From positions 1 through 64,000 of the forward strand of contig CAWGZJ010000012.1 of NCBI GenBank assembly GCA_963826975.1: DNA of 64,000 nt, given 5' to 3'. The notes under the pieces are model-generated. The model did no database searches and had not been told where the DNA came from. It saw only the letters and a list, made by a program, of their open reading frames with translations. Shown one piece after another: positions 16,945 through 24,688 of the stretch. The DNA is from Palsa-883 sp963826975 (lineage in GTDB: Bacteria > Pseudomonadota > Alphaproteobacteria > Acetobacterales > Acetobacteraceae). The number at the start of each line of letters is the position of its first letter. Position 1 is the first letter of the stretch. The position numbers and the translations under genes are program-made.

Positions 16945-17562
16945 CTACCCGCGCGCGGCGCGTGACGGCCTTCGCGTCGCGACACCGAAATCAGCCAGCA
17001 ACCGCGCAGCGGCCGAGTGGAACCGGGCAGCGTCGCCATGCGCGCGCGCCAGCAGCATGGCACCTTCAAGAGCGCCGACGAGAAATCGCGCACTCTCGAC
17101 TGGCGGACCGGAGAAGGTGAGTTGTGCGCTCGCCCGCCCATTCAGGAGCATCGGTGTCAGCCACGCCTCGTTGGCCGCGAAAAAGCGCCGCACCCGATCC
17201 TTGATCACCTCGGGCAGCGTCACGTAGTCGGCCGCGAGCATGCCGCACAAGCACATGCGATCGTTGTCGAGCACGTCGGTGTAGATGCCGACATAGGCGC
17301 GCAACTTCGAACCGGCATCGTTGCAGCTCGCGTCGATCCGGCCCAGGGCGTCAAGAAAGGACTCCTGGTAGCGCTCGACCAACCGCTCTCCGAGGTTCGC
17401 TTTGGTTGGGAAATGATAATGCAGCGATGCCTTGGTGATGTTCAGGGCCGCGGCGATGTCGGCATAGCTGAATGCGTTGAAGCCGCGCGTCTGCACCAGA
17501 TGCTCGGCGATATCCAGAATGCGGCCCGACGTATCCGAGGCCGCCAGAGCGGTCGACATCAA
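16945..17562 (-). CDS. TetR/AcrR-family repressor
   Basis: A 205-residue regulator with an N-terminal TetR HTH (about residues 12-58: ILDIAEHLVQTRGFNAFSYA, ALNITKASLHYHFPTKANLG) and a helical ligand domain. The C-terminal pattern (CLCGMLAADY, then ARFLVGALEGAMLLARAHGD) resembles the subgroup that responds to aromatic or electrophilic compounds. Start is ATG 17562 or the adjacent ATG 17559. It is divergent from the methyltransferase gene, with an inverted repeat in the 165-bp gap, so it very likely controls that gene and itself. Confidence 0.9.
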   Translation of the reverse strand: MMSTALAASDTSGRILDIAEHLVQTRGFNAFSYADIAAALNITKASLHYHFPTKANLGERLVERYQESFLDALGRIDASCNDAGSKLRAYVGIYTDVLDNDRMCLCGMLAADYVTLPEVIKDRVRRFFAANEAWLTPMLLNGRASAQLTFSGPPVESARFLVGALEGAMLLARAHGDAARFHSAAARLLADFGVATRRPSRAARG

Positions 17563-17626
17563 ACTCCTTTCCCGCGCGCGAGCCGGTTGGCCCCGCTGCC
17601 AGATCGTTCACACAAACGGTATCCTA

Positions 17627-17672
17627 CCAACCTACCTACTAGTTGACAACTTACCTTCTGAATGGTAGGTTG
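17627..17672. promoter_or_regulatory. candidate TetR operator overlapping a promoter
   Basis: CCAACCTACC (17627-17636) and GGTAGGTTG (17664-17672) form an inverted repeat, and direct half-repeats CTACC also occur at 17624-17636. A TTGACA hexamer lies between the arms at 17643-17648, oriented toward the methyltransferase gene. A bound dimer would cover that -35 element. Confidence 0.6.
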
Positions 17673-17727
17673 TCATCAACCGCGAGCGGAAACCGGAATG
17701 GTACCGCGCCTTCAGGGAGGAACACCG

Positions 17728-18786
17728 ATGGCACAGCCGAATCAGGAAAAGCTGAATGCGCTACTGGGCCGAATGGTCGGCGATCTCGGCGCGATCGGGA
17801 CGGGCGCGCTGGTGGTGTTAGGCGACCGTCTGGGCCTGTTCAGGGCGATGCGGGCGGGTGGCCAACTGACCGCCGGCGAACTGGCGGCACGCACCGGCAC
17901 CCACGAACGTTACATCCGCGAATGGCTCTCCGGACAGGCGGCGGCCGGTTACGTCGAATACGACCCCGGCAGCGATCGGTTCTGGCTCGGTCGAGAGCAG
18001 GCGTTGGTGTTCGCCGACGAGGATAGCCCGGCGTTCATGGCCGGCGCGTTCGAGGTGATGGCGAGCCTGTGGATCGACGAGCCGAAAGTCGCCGAGGTCT
18101 TTCGTACCGGCAAAGGCTTGGGATGGCACGATCACAGCGCCTGCCTGTTCCGCGGCACCGAGCGATTTTTCCGGCCGGGATACAACGCCAATCTCGTTGG
18201 GTCCTGGCTTCCCGCGTTGGACGGAGTGGTCGAAAAGCTGCAACGCGGCGCACAAGTGGCCGATGTCGGGTGCGGCCATGGGGCGTCGTCCGTGCTCATG
18301 GCCCGCGCCTTTCCCCGATCCCACTTCACCGGGTTCGACTATCACGCCCCCTCGATCGAGCGGGCGCGTAACGCGGCCGAGGAAGCTGGCGTTGCCGGCA
18401 ACACGCAGTTCAAGGTCGCGTCGGCCAAGGCCTTTCCGGGCACCTACGATCTGGTTGCCTTCTTCGACTGCCTGCATGACATGGGCGATCCCGCCGGCGC
18501 ATCGGCGCACGTGTACCAGTCACTCAAACCGGACGGTACATGGATGATCGTCGAGCCATTCGCGCACGACCATCTGGCGGCGAATCTCAATCCAGTCGGA
18601 CGGGTGTTCTACGCGGCTTCCACCATGGTCTGCACGCCGGCTTCCCTGTCACAGGAAGTCGGCCTGGGCCTTGGCGCGCAAGCCGGAGAGGTGAAGTTGC
18701 GCCAGGTCGTGACGGCCGGTGGTTTCACCAAATTCCGCCGCGCCACCGAGACGCCATTCAATATGGTCCTCGAGGCGCGTCGCTAG
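17728..18786 (+). CDS. class I SAM-dependent methyltransferase with winged-helix N-terminal domain
   Basis: A 352-residue protein. Residues about 10-100 form a winged-helix-like dimerisation domain (LGDRLGLFRAM, LAARTGTHERYIREWLSGQA), followed by a Rossmann methyltransferase domain. The SAM-binding glycine motif is VADVGCGHGASSVLMA (near residue 180), with the acidic residue in FTGFDYH after the second strand. The layout is like that of SmtA/UbiE-type enzymes of unknown substrate. ATG at 17728 has AGGGAGG upstream at 17714-17720. The neighbouring TetR gene and operator suggest induction by a small molecule. The following small monooxygenase-like gene lies 132 bases downstream. Confidence 0.88.
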   Translation: MAQPNQEKLNALLGRMVGDLGAIGTGALVVLGDRLGLFRAMRAGGQLTAGELAARTGTHERYIREWLSGQAAAGYVEYDPGSDRFWLGREQALVFADEDSPAFMAGAFEVMASLWIDEPKVAEVFRTGKGLGWHDHSACLFRGTERFFRPGYNANLVGSWLPALDGVVEKLQRGAQVADVGCGHGASSVLMARAFPRSHFTGFDYHAPSIERARNAAEEAGVAGNTQFKVASAKAFPGTYDLVAFFDCLHDMGDPAGASAHVYQSLKPDGTWMIVEPFAHDHLAANLNPVGRVFYAASTMVCTPASLSQEVGLGLGAQAGEVKLRQVVTAGGFTKFRRATETPFNMVLEARR

Positions 18787-18918
18787 GAACTTGCGCAAGA
18801 GCGCGAGACCACGGGAACAGCGAGCCTGATGCCAATCCGTGGCAACGCGGCCCTTTCTAGCGCTTCAGCGGATGCATGCCGTTACGATAACCTATCAAAC
18901 CGGTACGGGAGAGCGAAA

Positions 18919-19224
18919 ATGCCAGCTTTCAACATCGTAAGGTTCCGTGTTAAACACGAGCAGGACAACCGGTTTCTCGATGCGCATCGGGACGGCAAGG
19001 CCAATTGGCCCGGCCTTCTGCGCGGCGTGATGATCAGAACCGGCGATCGGGCGTACTGCCTCATCGGCGAGTGGGCAGACGCGAACGCGATGGCCGAAGC
19101 GCGCGGCAGGATGATCCAAACTCTTGATAGTTTCCGCGCAACACTTGAAGACCTCGGTCCCGGTCTCGGCGTTACCGATGCGGTGTCCGGTCCGGTGGTG
19201 CTCGATCTCCAGCACGGCGGGTAA
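18919..19224 (+). CDS. small ABM-like dimeric alpha-beta barrel protein
   Basis: A 101-residue protein beginning PAFNIVRFRVKHEQDNRFLD, with GLLRGVMIRTGDRAYCLIGE and MIQTLDSFRATLEDLGPGLG. The alternation of strands and helices, the size and the EW segment resemble antibiotic-biosynthesis-monooxygenase (dimeric alpha-beta barrel) proteins. ATG 18919 follows GGGAGA. The function is not known; some relatives are co-factor-free oxygenases, others have no demonstrated activity. Confidence 0.7.
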   Translation: MPAFNIVRFRVKHEQDNRFLDAHRDGKANWPGLLRGVMIRTGDRAYCLIGEWADANAMAEARGRMIQTLDSFRATLEDLGPGLGVTDAVSGPVVLDLQHGG

Positions 19225-19636
19225 GACCCCGCGCCTCTGACGGGCACATTGGAACGGATACCGATTGTAATACCAGCGGCCGTAAAGATTGACCCACCGA
19301 CGGTGCCCCCCGTCATGCCGGGGAAGCATGCCCCGGCGGAGGCCGTGGGCCAGCATCCACGACATGTCTTCGTCGCAACAAAGAAAGTCGTGGATGCCGG
19401 GCCTTCGCTCAGCATGTATCCGTCACGACGTTATAAGATGAGCAGATCACGGCAGCCGAGATCACTTCTGTCTCGCGAGCGCTTATCTGGTCCGGTACGC
19501 CGAAGGCCCGGCGTGGCGCGAGGATCATCGCTGGCTGGGCAGCGAGTGGCAGACTCAACGCGTGATGCGTCCGCCGATGGTTTGCCGGCCGTTCATGGAC
19601 GGGTGAGGGTGCTGGCAAACGGGCACAGAAGGCAAG
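19225..19636. other. intergenic region with repeat A variant and a possible coding remnant
   Basis: Bases 19309-19405 hold a palindromic family-A variant (CATCCACGACATGTCTTCGT paired with CAACAAAGAAAGTCGTGGATG). After it, one plus frame ending at the stop 19604-19606 reads naturally (LASAYLVRYAEGPAWREDHR), but I cannot assign it to a family and it has no clear start. It may be the tail of a lost gene. Confidence 0.4.
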
Positions 19637-19963
19637 TTAATCTCGGGTCATTGCCCCTTCTTGTTCCTTAACCGCCCGCTCGGCCGCCATGGTCGTGTAC
19701 AGCCCGGCCAAGCGTTCCAGTGACGCCTGGATGGTAGGACTCCTCGCGGTCCCGGCCATGGCAGCGTATTGCGCGCCGCGCTCGCAAAGCTGGTCGGAAC
19801 TCAAGGTGGTAAGGGGTGGGGAGACCAGCACTGGAACCTCTGCGATATGGGTCGAGAAGCCCCGCCGCACCGACGGGGCAAGTTTGAAGCGAGCGGCGGA
19901 TGGGCGTGTCCAACGCATATCGTTAATGTTCCATGACATATTTGTCATTCGCTTCGGTGTCAA
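19637..19963 (-). CDS. small helical protein of unknown function
   Basis: A 108-residue frame whose C-terminal half (LCERGAQYAAMAGTARSPTI, ASLERLAGLYTTMAAERAVK) matches a pattern I recognise from short alphaproteobacterial proteins in which YxxMAxTAR is followed by a LxRLAxxY helix. The N-terminal half has no such pattern, so the true start may be an internal Met. It is probably cytoplasmic with two helices. No operon partner; the role is unknown. Confidence 0.5.
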   Translation of the reverse strand: MTPKRMTNMSWNINDMRWTRPSAARFKLAPSVRRGFSTHIAEVPVLVSPPLTTLSSDQLCERGAQYAAMAGTARSPTIQASLERLAGLYTTMAAERAVKEQEGAMTRD

Positions 19964-20462
19964 ACAAATCCGCCTTCCCCTGGCATCAATCCCGCGGCAT
20001 CTCCCACTCCACCCCGACCTTCACCACCGGCCCGCGCGCCTCAAGCCGCCTGAACGCGGCTTGCAACCGCTGCTATGTGACCCCGGACCACCGAAATGCT
20101 GATGTTTCCAGCATTTCAGTGGCCTGCCATCGCGCGCGGGGTTGCCCGGGAAGTCAGTCTACGGCCGGGCGCCAAGCCGAGGCTCTTACCAGTGGCCCCA
20201 AGCCGGCCGAACGGTCAGTCATCAGGGCCGCAGGTGTGCAGGTCGCCATCAGCAAAACAGCGCCGCGTGTGCAACTCTGCCAGACCACCGCACACCTCCC
20301 GGTGAGCCGCGTCACAGAGACTCAACGCCAATTTCCCCGCATCCGTCAGAACGCCGCAGCGGAACACACTGCGCGGATTTATTTCGCCTGAGCCCTGCCC
20401 GAGGGTGGCGCCGCACTTAACCCCCGGCGTCGAACCTGCCGTCCTCGCTGTGCCGCCCGCGA
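19964..20462. other. intergenic region with a hairpin and possible gene remnants
   Basis: A hairpin CCACCGAAATGCT / AGCATTTCAGTGG lies at 20088-20122. On the minus strand around 20000-20080 a frame reads LQAAFRRLEARGPVVKVGVE and then WEMPRD and a stop, which looks like a protein C terminus but cannot be assigned. The rest, to the GST stop at 20463, shows no convincing gene. Confidence 0.35.
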
Positions 20463-21161
20463 TCAGCGCACCGCAAACTGTATCTTGCCGAACATGATGT
20501 CGCGCTCCTTGTCGGTCATCTGGCCTTTGCGTTGGTTTTCCCCCAGCACCGCCACGCCGCGCTGCACCGCCGGCCGGGCGGCGATCGTGTCGTGCCAGCG
20601 TTTCAGGTGCGGATAGTCGGCCAGATCGATGTCCCGCCGGTCCGGATTGCGGATCCACGGGAAGGTAATGATATCGGCCATGCTGTACTCGTCGCCGGCA
20701 AGCCAGGCAGCTTCCGACAGGCGCTTGTTCAGCACCCGGTGCAGCCGCTTCACCTCATTGGTGTAGCGCTCGATGGCGTAGGGCAATTTCTCCACCGCGT
20801 AGTTCGCGAAGTGGTTGTATTGCCCGAACATCGGCCCGACGCCGCCCATCTGGAACATCATCCATTCCAGGCACTTGTAGCGCCCGACCGGATCGGTCGG
20901 AATCAGCCGCCCGCCGGTCTTCTCCGACAGGTAGATCATGATCGCCGCGGACTCGAACAGCGTCAGTGGAGCGCCGCCCGGACCCTCGGGATCGACGATC
21001 GCCGGGATGCGGTGGTTCGGGGTTAGCGCCAGGAACTCGGGTTTGAACTGGTCGCCCTTGCCGATATTGATCGGGATCACCTTGTAGGGCAGCCCGAGCT
21101 CCTCGAGTGCGATGTGCACTTTGTGGCCGTTCGGTGTCGGCCAGCTCCAGACCTCGATCAT
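20463..21161 (-). CDS. glutathione S-transferase, YfcG/Ure2p-like
   Basis: A 232-residue cytosolic GST. The N-terminal thioredoxin fold starts VWSWPTPNGHKVHIALEELG; the TPNGHK turn is characteristic of the YfcG/YghU branch, which uses Asn or Thr rather than Tyr/Ser and shows disulfide-reductase activity. FESAAIMIYLSEKTG is the glutathione gamma-glutamyl-binding motif, and the helical C-terminal domain includes LAGDEYSMADIITFPWI, the GST N-capping box. Length is standard. It lies 56 bases downstream of the aminotransferase gene on the same strand and may be co-transcribed. Confidence 0.9.
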   Translation of the reverse strand: MIEVWSWPTPNGHKVHIALEELGLPYKVIPINIGKGDQFKPEFLALTPNHRIPAIVDPEGPGGAPLTLFESAAIMIYLSEKTGGRLIPTDPVGRYKCLEWMMFQMGGVGPMFGQYNHFANYAVEKLPYAIERYTNEVKRLHRVLNKRLSEAAWLAGDEYSMADIITFPWIRNPDRRDIDLADYPHLKRWHDTIAARPAVQRGVAVLGENQRKGQMTDKERDIMFGKIQFAVR

Positions 21162-21217
21162 CCGTCCATCTCCCTTCGTGTCAGGCTTATCGCATTTGTT
21201 TTAATTCGCCATCCGTG

Positions 21218-22393
21218 TCAGGCGTTCCCTGCCAGATAGTCGATCGCCGCCTGCACGCCGCCCGGCTTGTGCGGCACGCCGGCGGCGCGCAGCCCCATCT
21301 CCACTCCGCCGAGCGTCCCGAGCAACTGCAGATCGCCAAAATCGCCCAGATGACCGATGCGGAACACCCGATCCTTCAGCATCCCAAGCCCGTTTCCCAG
21401 GCTCATGTTGAACTTCTCCAGGATCACCGCGCGCAGCCCGTCGGCGCTGTGGCCCTCCGGCAGCCGCACCGCCGTCAATGACGACGAGTAGTGCCGCGGC
21501 TCGGCGCACTGGATCTCCAGCCCCCAGGCCCGCACCGCGCGGCGCGTCGCCTCGGCGTGCCGATCGTGACGGGCAAACACGTTGACCAGCCCTTCCTCCA
21601 GCAGCATCCGCACCGCCGCCTGCAGGCCGAACAGCAGGTTCGTGCCGGGGGTGTAAGGGAAATACCCGGTCTTGTTCGCCTCCAGCATCGGCCGCCAGTC
21701 CCAGTACGATCGAGGCAGCTTCGCACCCTCCGCCGCTTTCAGCGCCTTGGCGCTGACCGCGTTGAAGCTCAGCCCCGGCGGCAGCATCAACCCCTTCTGC
21801 GACCCGGCCACCGTGACATCGACCCCCCACGCATCATGCCGGTAGTCGATCGAGGCCAGCGACGAAATGGTATCCACCAGCAGCAGCGCCGGATGCCGCG
21901 CCGCGTCCATCGCCGCCCGCACCTCATCGATGCGTGAGGTGCAGCCAGTCGAGGTCTCGTTGTGCACCACGCACACCGCCTTGATGCGGTGCGCCTTGTC
22001 GTCCGTCAGTGCCTGGCCGATCGCGTCGACATCGGCGCCGCGCCGCCAGTCGGTCTCGATGAAGATCGGATCCAGGCCGAGCCGCGTCGCCATCTCGTTC
22101 CACAGTGAGGCGAACCAGCCGGTGCGGCACATCAGAACGGTGTCGCCGGCCGACAGCGTGTTGGTCAGCGCCGCCTCCCACGCGCCGGTGCCGGAGGCGG
22201 GGTAGATGATCACCGGCCCGTCGGTCTGGAACACCTTCTTCAGGTCGGCCAGGATCTCCACCCCGAGCGCGCCGAACGTCGGACCGCGATGGTCGATCGT
22301 CGGATTGTCGATCGCCCGCAACACGCGGTCTGGCACGTTGGTCGGACCGGGGATCTGCAGGAAATGGCGACCGGCGTGATAGGGCTGCGGCAT
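21218..22393 (-). CDS. class V aminotransferase, serine-glyoxylate/alanine-glyoxylate type
   Basis: A 391-residue PLP enzyme that transfers the amino group of serine or alanine to glyoxylate. It opens FLQIPGPTNVPDRVLRAIDN, a signature of this group. YPASGTGAWEAALTNTL binds the PLP phosphate, LLLVDTISSLASIDYRHD holds the ring-stacking Asp, and the Schiff-base Lys is in GSQKGLMLPPGL. C-terminal GLGMLKDRVFRIGHLGD matches serine-glyoxylate aminotransferases of the serine cycle or photorespiration-like pathways. No other serine-cycle genes are seen nearby, so the physiological donor is uncertain. Confidence 0.92.
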   Translation of the reverse strand: MPQPYHAGRHFLQIPGPTNVPDRVLRAIDNPTIDHRGPTFGALGVEILADLKKVFQTDGPVIIYPASGTGAWEAALTNTLSAGDTVLMCRTGWFASLWNEMATRLGLDPIFIETDWRRGADVDAIGQALTDDKAHRIKAVCVVHNETSTGCTSRIDEVRAAMDAARHPALLLVDTISSLASIDYRHDAWGVDVTVAGSQKGLMLPPGLSFNAVSAKALKAAEGAKLPRSYWDWRPMLEANKTGYFPYTPGTNLLFGLQAAVRMLLEEGLVNVFARHDRHAEATRRAVRAWGLEIQCAEPRHYSSSLTAVRLPEGHSADGLRAVILEKFNMSLGNGLGMLKDRVFRIGHLGDFGDLQLLGTLGGVEMGLRAAGVPHKPGGVQAAIDYLAGNA

Positions 22394-22543
22394 CTTGGCT
22401 TTCCCGGGATGTTCCGTCTTGGCCGCAGGCTGGCGCGGCTCGCGCCGCGGGGCAAGGTCCGGGCGACAGGCCCGGGCGACGAAGCGCTGGCACTCCCGCT
22501 GCGGCTCTCGACAGATCGGCCTAGCTATGACAATCTATGTCAC

Positions 22544-22831
22544 ATGCCAGCGGCCACGCTCATTCTGCACCGCAAACGGCACTACGACGACGGCACCATA
22601 TCGGAGATGAAGCTTTGGCTTGTGCCAAATCCGGTCCGAGGCTCGCGGCACAGGTTCAAATACAGCTTGTTCTTCGGCCGGGAAGGGGAGCGCATGATCG
22701 GCTACGACAACGAGGCCGGTAAGGGCGACCACCGGCATCTAGGCGGCCGCGAGGAACCGTACCGGTTCACCACGCCGGAACAGCTGCTCGCGGATTTCCT
22801 GGCTGACGTCAGCGCGGCGCGCCGCCAGTGA
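22544..22831 (+). CDS. DUF6516-type toxin-like protein
   Basis: A 95-residue protein with AATLILHRKRHYDDGTISEM, LVPNPVRGSRHRFKYSLFFG and a C-terminal helix FTTPEQLLADFLADV. The pattern matches the small DUF6516 proteins usually encoded just upstream of an HTH antitoxin; I rely on recall for the family name. ATG 22544 lies at the edge of a 15-bp palindrome TGACAATCTATGTCA (22528-22542) that could be an autoregulatory operator. The partner gene starts 19 bases downstream. The biochemical activity of such toxins is not established to my knowledge. Confidence 0.65.
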   Translation: MPAATLILHRKRHYDDGTISEMKLWLVPNPVRGSRHRFKYSLFFGREGERMIGYDNEAGKGDHRHLGGREEPYRFTTPEQLLADFLADVSAARRQ

Positions 22832-22850
22832 CGACACGGAGGGTCATTGC

Positions 22851-23214
22851 ATGGACGACTTGAAACGGTCCGACCTGAAGGTGAGCGTTGGTGGCAGCAT
22901 CGAAGATGATGCCGCCGCCTTCCTTCACGCCTGGCATCGCGCGGAGCGTGGCGAGCCGGTCAACCAGCGCGTCCTGGCGTTCGAGAGCTGGGAGGGCCTG
23001 GTCCGAAGTCATGACGGGCGAGCGCTATAGGCTGCTGCGCCATCTGCATGCACATCCCGAGCCGTCCGTCTCGGCGCTCGCACGCGCACTCGGCCGCCAG
23101 TATCGCCGTGTCCACGCCGACGTTGCCGCGTTGGAGCACGCGGGATTGCTCGACCGGTCCGCCGGGGTGGTGCGCACGACCGCCGACCGGATCACCGCCG
23201 ACATCAGGCTTTGA
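22851..23214 (+). pseudogene. HTH antitoxin partner of DUF6516, one-base frameshift
   Basis: The frame from ATG 22851 reads GGSIEDDAAAFLHAWHRAER and FESWEGLVRS, then closes. Removing one A near 23007 continues VMTGERYRLLRHLHAHPEPS, ALARALGRQYRRVHADVAAL and EHAGLLDRSAGVV to the stop at 23212-23214. This is a winged HTH of the kind paired with DUF6516 toxins. A real frameshift would leave the toxin without its partner, which would be expected to harm the cell unless the toxin is also inactive, so a sequencing error is a serious alternative. GGAGGG lies eight bases before the start. Confidence 0.65.
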
Positions 23215-23921
23215 GGCGGAACCTGGCGCGAGTGGTGCCACCCTACAGCCCAAGCGGTTCAACTACCGCCAACGAGGAACGCAAGAAGCTCGTCTTGCTT
23301 ATCTTACCATCAGCAGCAGTCATGGTGGCACTGTTGTTGATGCCGCTACATTTGCAGCGCTTCATATTCCCCCCTCCTGGCAAGATTGTCAGCGGCCCTC
23401 TCTACGGCGGAGCGCTTTTCATGCTTCCGCCATTTGTGGCATTCGTCTACATCATATGTGCTGGTTGCATCGCGCAACTGCGCAACAGGAGCCGGAAACG
23501 CTTTCCGGCATCGGCGCTGCCGATCTGGGGGATGTCGGACTGGCTAACTCTCATTGTATTGGTGTGTGCTGCGGCGATTTACACTTATGGTATTTCCGCC
23601 TATTGGTTTGTGACGCCGAATGGCCTGACCGTTCAATCAAGCTGGTTTGCACAACCAAAATCGTATCTTTGGGTTGACGTGACTCAGCGACAAATCGCTT
23701 GCTTCCCGTCGAGAGGCGGAGGCAGAAATGCCACATTCCGCCTCGAGCTACAGGACGGGCAGGAAATTGACATTGCCGATACCCAGCAGGCCGAATTCGC
23801 AAAGCACTTTGCTCAGCTAGCAATGCTGACCCACGCTGCTCCCGTCGTTGTCAATGACATCGGCGACGGGCGTTACTGTCCCAGCGTGATTTTGAACTTT
23901 CTTGCCGAGCATCGCCCGTAG
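23211..23921 (+). CDS. hypothetical membrane protein
   Basis: A 236-residue frame with three hydrophobic helices (LVLLILPSAAVMVALLLMPL near residues 27-46, LFMLPPFVAFVYIICAGCIA near 69-88, and LTLIVLVCAAAIYTYGISAY near 112-131). A soluble C-terminal domain of about 100 residues follows and looks like a small beta-sandwich (LTVQSSWFAQPKSYLWVDVT). The start is unclear: TTG at 23211 overlaps the antitoxin stop, and ATG at 23322 would remove part of the first helix. Base composition is lower in GC than the neighbours. No family was recognised; the position after a toxin-antitoxin pair suggests accessory DNA. Confidence 0.6.
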   Translation: MRRNLARVVPPYSPSGSTTANEERKKLVLLILPSAAVMVALLLMPLHLQRFIFPPPGKIVSGPLYGGALFMLPPFVAFVYIICAGCIAQLRNRSRKRFPASALPIWGMSDWLTLIVLVCAAAIYTYGISAYWFVTPNGLTVQSSWFAQPKSYLWVDVTQRQIACFPSRGGGRNATFRLELQDGQEIDIADTQQAEFAKHFAQLAMLTHAAPVVVNDIGDGRYCPSVILNFLAEHRP

Positions 23922-23963
23922 GCACTGGTCGGCCCGCGACAGGCCCGGCTCGCCTGGCCGCCA

Positions 23964-24368
23964 TCACCCCTCTGCCATGATCTTCTCACGCGCGGCGGAC
24001 GCAATGAACGCCGAGCGCGTCAGCCCTCTGGCGCGGGCCGCTTCATCAATCGCCTTAAGCAACGAGGCGTCCAGCGACAGGTTCGCGCGCACCGGCCGGC
24101 CGCTATCCAACAGCAGCGGAATCATCACCGCCGTTTCGCCCGCCTGCACGTCCAACTCGCCATCGCGGATGATCTGACGCAGCGGGCGGGAAGCCGGCAT
24201 TACCGCGCCCTTGGCGTTGCGATGTTCCGCCCATTCGCGCGCAGCAGAGATGGCATCGGCGATCGCGGCCTCGGCCGTCTCACCACCGCCATGGCAGCCG
24301 GGCAGGTCGGGGATACGGACGCCCCAGGTGTCCCCGGAGCCGTCGAGAATACCAACGTAATGCGGCAC
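23964..24368 (-). CDS. hicB: HicB-family antitoxin
   Basis: A 134-residue antitoxin. Residues 1-60 form the partial RNase-H-like fold (YVGILDGSGDTWGVRIPDLP, then GCHGGGETAEAAIADAISAA) that caps the HicA active site. The C-terminal part carries a ribbon-helix-helix DNA-binding segment (VRANLSLDASLLKAIDEAAR, then GLTRSAFIASAAREKI). It follows hicA after nine bases on the same strand, the common order. It should repress the operon through the palindrome at 24587-24604. Confidence 0.9.
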   Translation of the reverse strand: MPHYVGILDGSGDTWGVRIPDLPGCHGGGETAEAAIADAISAAREWAEHRNAKGAVMPASRPLRQIIRDGELDVQAGETAVMIPLLLDSGRPVRANLSLDASLLKAIDEAARARGLTRSAFIASAAREKIMAEG

Positions 24369-24377
24369 AACTACCTC

Positions 24378-24563
24378 CTAAATCCAGCCCGCCAGCTTGG
24401 CGATCGAACGCGCCACACCAAGCGACAGTTGCTTGTGGCGAGGGACAATGATCAGTACATCTGGCCGCGCGGCATGCTCGAACTTGTCGTGCTTGCTGCT
24501 GCCGACATCGACCCACCCCTCCGCTTTCAGCCTGACAACGATCTTGCGGGTGTTGGTCTCCAC
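24378..24563 (-). CDS. hicA: HicA-family mRNA interferase toxin
   Basis: A 61-residue toxin with the double-stranded RNA-binding-like fold of HicA: RKIVVRLKAEGWVDVGSSKH, with the catalytic His in SSKHDKF, then VLIIVPRHKQLSLGVARSIA and a short C-terminal helix. HicA cleaves mRNA in a ribosome-independent manner. The usual active-site segment is GSHHxF; here it is SSKHDKF, keeping the second His. Both genes look intact, so this is probably a functional module. Confidence 0.88.
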   Translation of the reverse strand: METNTRKIVVRLKAEGWVDVGSSKHDKFEHAARPDVLIIVPRHKQLSLGVARSIAKLAGWI

Positions 24564-24586
24564 CGTCGCCGCTCCACCCCCTCATA

Positions 24587-24604
24587 TGCGCAATATATTG
24601 CGCA
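24587..24604. promoter_or_regulatory. perfect 18-bp palindrome upstream of hicAB
   Basis: TGCGCAATATATTGCGCA lies 24 bases upstream of the hicA start. Its AT centre (ATAT) could also serve as a -10 element. Ribbon-helix-helix antitoxins such as HicB bind short palindromes at their own promoter, so this is the best operator candidate in the window. Confidence 0.75.
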
Positions 24605-24688
24605 ATTCCGTAAGTCTGTCAAGCCGTCGATGCAGACCAGTAGTCGCCACCTTTACGCCCCACACCCGCGCGCGCGACAGTGCCGCCC

